From: Thermosipho ferrireducens
Lineage (GTDB): Bacteria; Thermotogota; Thermotogae; Thermotogales; Fervidobacteriaceae
Length of the DNA stretch: 64,000 nt
Reading direction: 5' to 3'
Assembly (NCBI RefSeq): GCF_017358165.1
Contig: NZ_CP071446.1
Coordinates: 1,116,001-1,180,000, forward strand
Part shown: one piece after another, positions 63,943 through 64,000 of the stretch
Position numbering within the stretch: position 1 is the stretch's first letter
How the letters are laid out: each line of letters begins with the position of its first letter
Translations under genes and position numbers: made by a program
Notes under the pieces: generated by a model
What the model saw: the letters and a program-made list of their open reading frames with translations, nothing else
What the model was told of the DNA's origin: nothing
Database searches by the model: none

Positions 63943-64000
63943 GTGCTTGTTTCAAAATAGGTAGAAGAAGGCATAGAAAAAAGCAAGGAAGATGATATAA
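63943..64000 (+). mobile_element. Start of a second, diverged copy of the IS4-like element (truncated by the window)
   Basis: The sequence TTGTTTCAAAATAGG to AGCAAGGAAGATGATATAA matches, with several small changes, the transposase-side terminus of the element at 15.6 kb read inward (CTGTTTCAAAAATAGG to AGCAAGGGAGATGTTATAA). Both the inverted repeat and the start of the 5' hairpin are recognisable. Transposition genes, if any, lie beyond the window on the plus strand. Confidence 0.7.

Overview
The window is AT-rich, densely packed bacterial DNA, most likely from a member of the Thermotogota. This rests on gene content and order: a short FtsQ-like gene, then ftsA, ftsZ and a PilB/GspE ATPase; a glp cluster with two FAD oxidoreductases and a DUF1667 protein beside glpK and glpP; an ABC sugar porter next to a GH65 phosphorylase; and very common TTG/GTG starts behind strong Shine-Dalgarno sequences. 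No species can be named from sequence reading alone.

Layout. 1-5.8 kb: the end of a membrane gene, a Gate-domain membrane protein, an ornithine/lysine decarboxylase, tRNA-Leu(CAG), a TagA/WecG glycosyltransferase, rsmG and mnmE. 5.8-7.1 kb (minus strand): a possible C-rich small RNA, a CsoR-type regulator and an AIM24-like protein. 7.2-14.6 kb: a LacI-type regulator behind a tandem palindrome, then a sugar-binding protein, two permeases, beta-phosphoglucomutase and a GH65 phosphorylase, which together look like an uptake and phosphorolysis operon for an alpha-glucosyl disaccharide. 14.6-15.7 kb: an intact IS4-like element with a 10-bp target duplication, abutting the promoter of tRNA-Leu(CAA). 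16.2-17.7 kb: a membrane diguanylate cyclase gene broken by one extra T. 17.8-22.9 kb: a glycerol operon whose leader carries a terminator and whose last gene is the antiterminator glpP. 22.9-24.8 kb: tRNA-Ser(GCT), tRNA-Arg(GCG) and an alkaline phosphatase.

25.1-26.5 kb: a strong promoter drives a small exported Cys-rich protein (interrupted by an in-frame TGA) and an exported beta-helix protein. The same two-gene pair, diverged in sequence, recurs on the minus strand at 62.3-63.8 kb. I consider this duplicated pair the most likely undescribed system here. Between 26.5 and 26.9 kb lies a mosaic of short inverted repeats. 26.9-31.1 kb: a radical SAM protein, ApbE, YbaB/EbfC, a rhomboid protease and an exported unknown. 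31.1-35.8 kb (minus strand): fliI, fliH, ackA, fba and RNase P RNA.

35.8-62.3 kb is a long plus-strand run of core genes: cell division (FtsQ-like, ftsA, ftsZ), pilB, frr, uppS, cdsA, alaS, cell shape (mreB, MreC-like), a degenerate GGDEF protein, murA, surface polysaccharide genes (CapD-like, wecB), plsY, several envelope-linked unknowns, pheT and era. Envelope synthesis is its theme: UppS makes the lipid carrier, MurA starts peptidoglycan synthesis, CdsA and PlsY make phospholipid, and MreB and FtsZ organise growth and division. The right edge holds the start of a second, diverged copy of the IS element.
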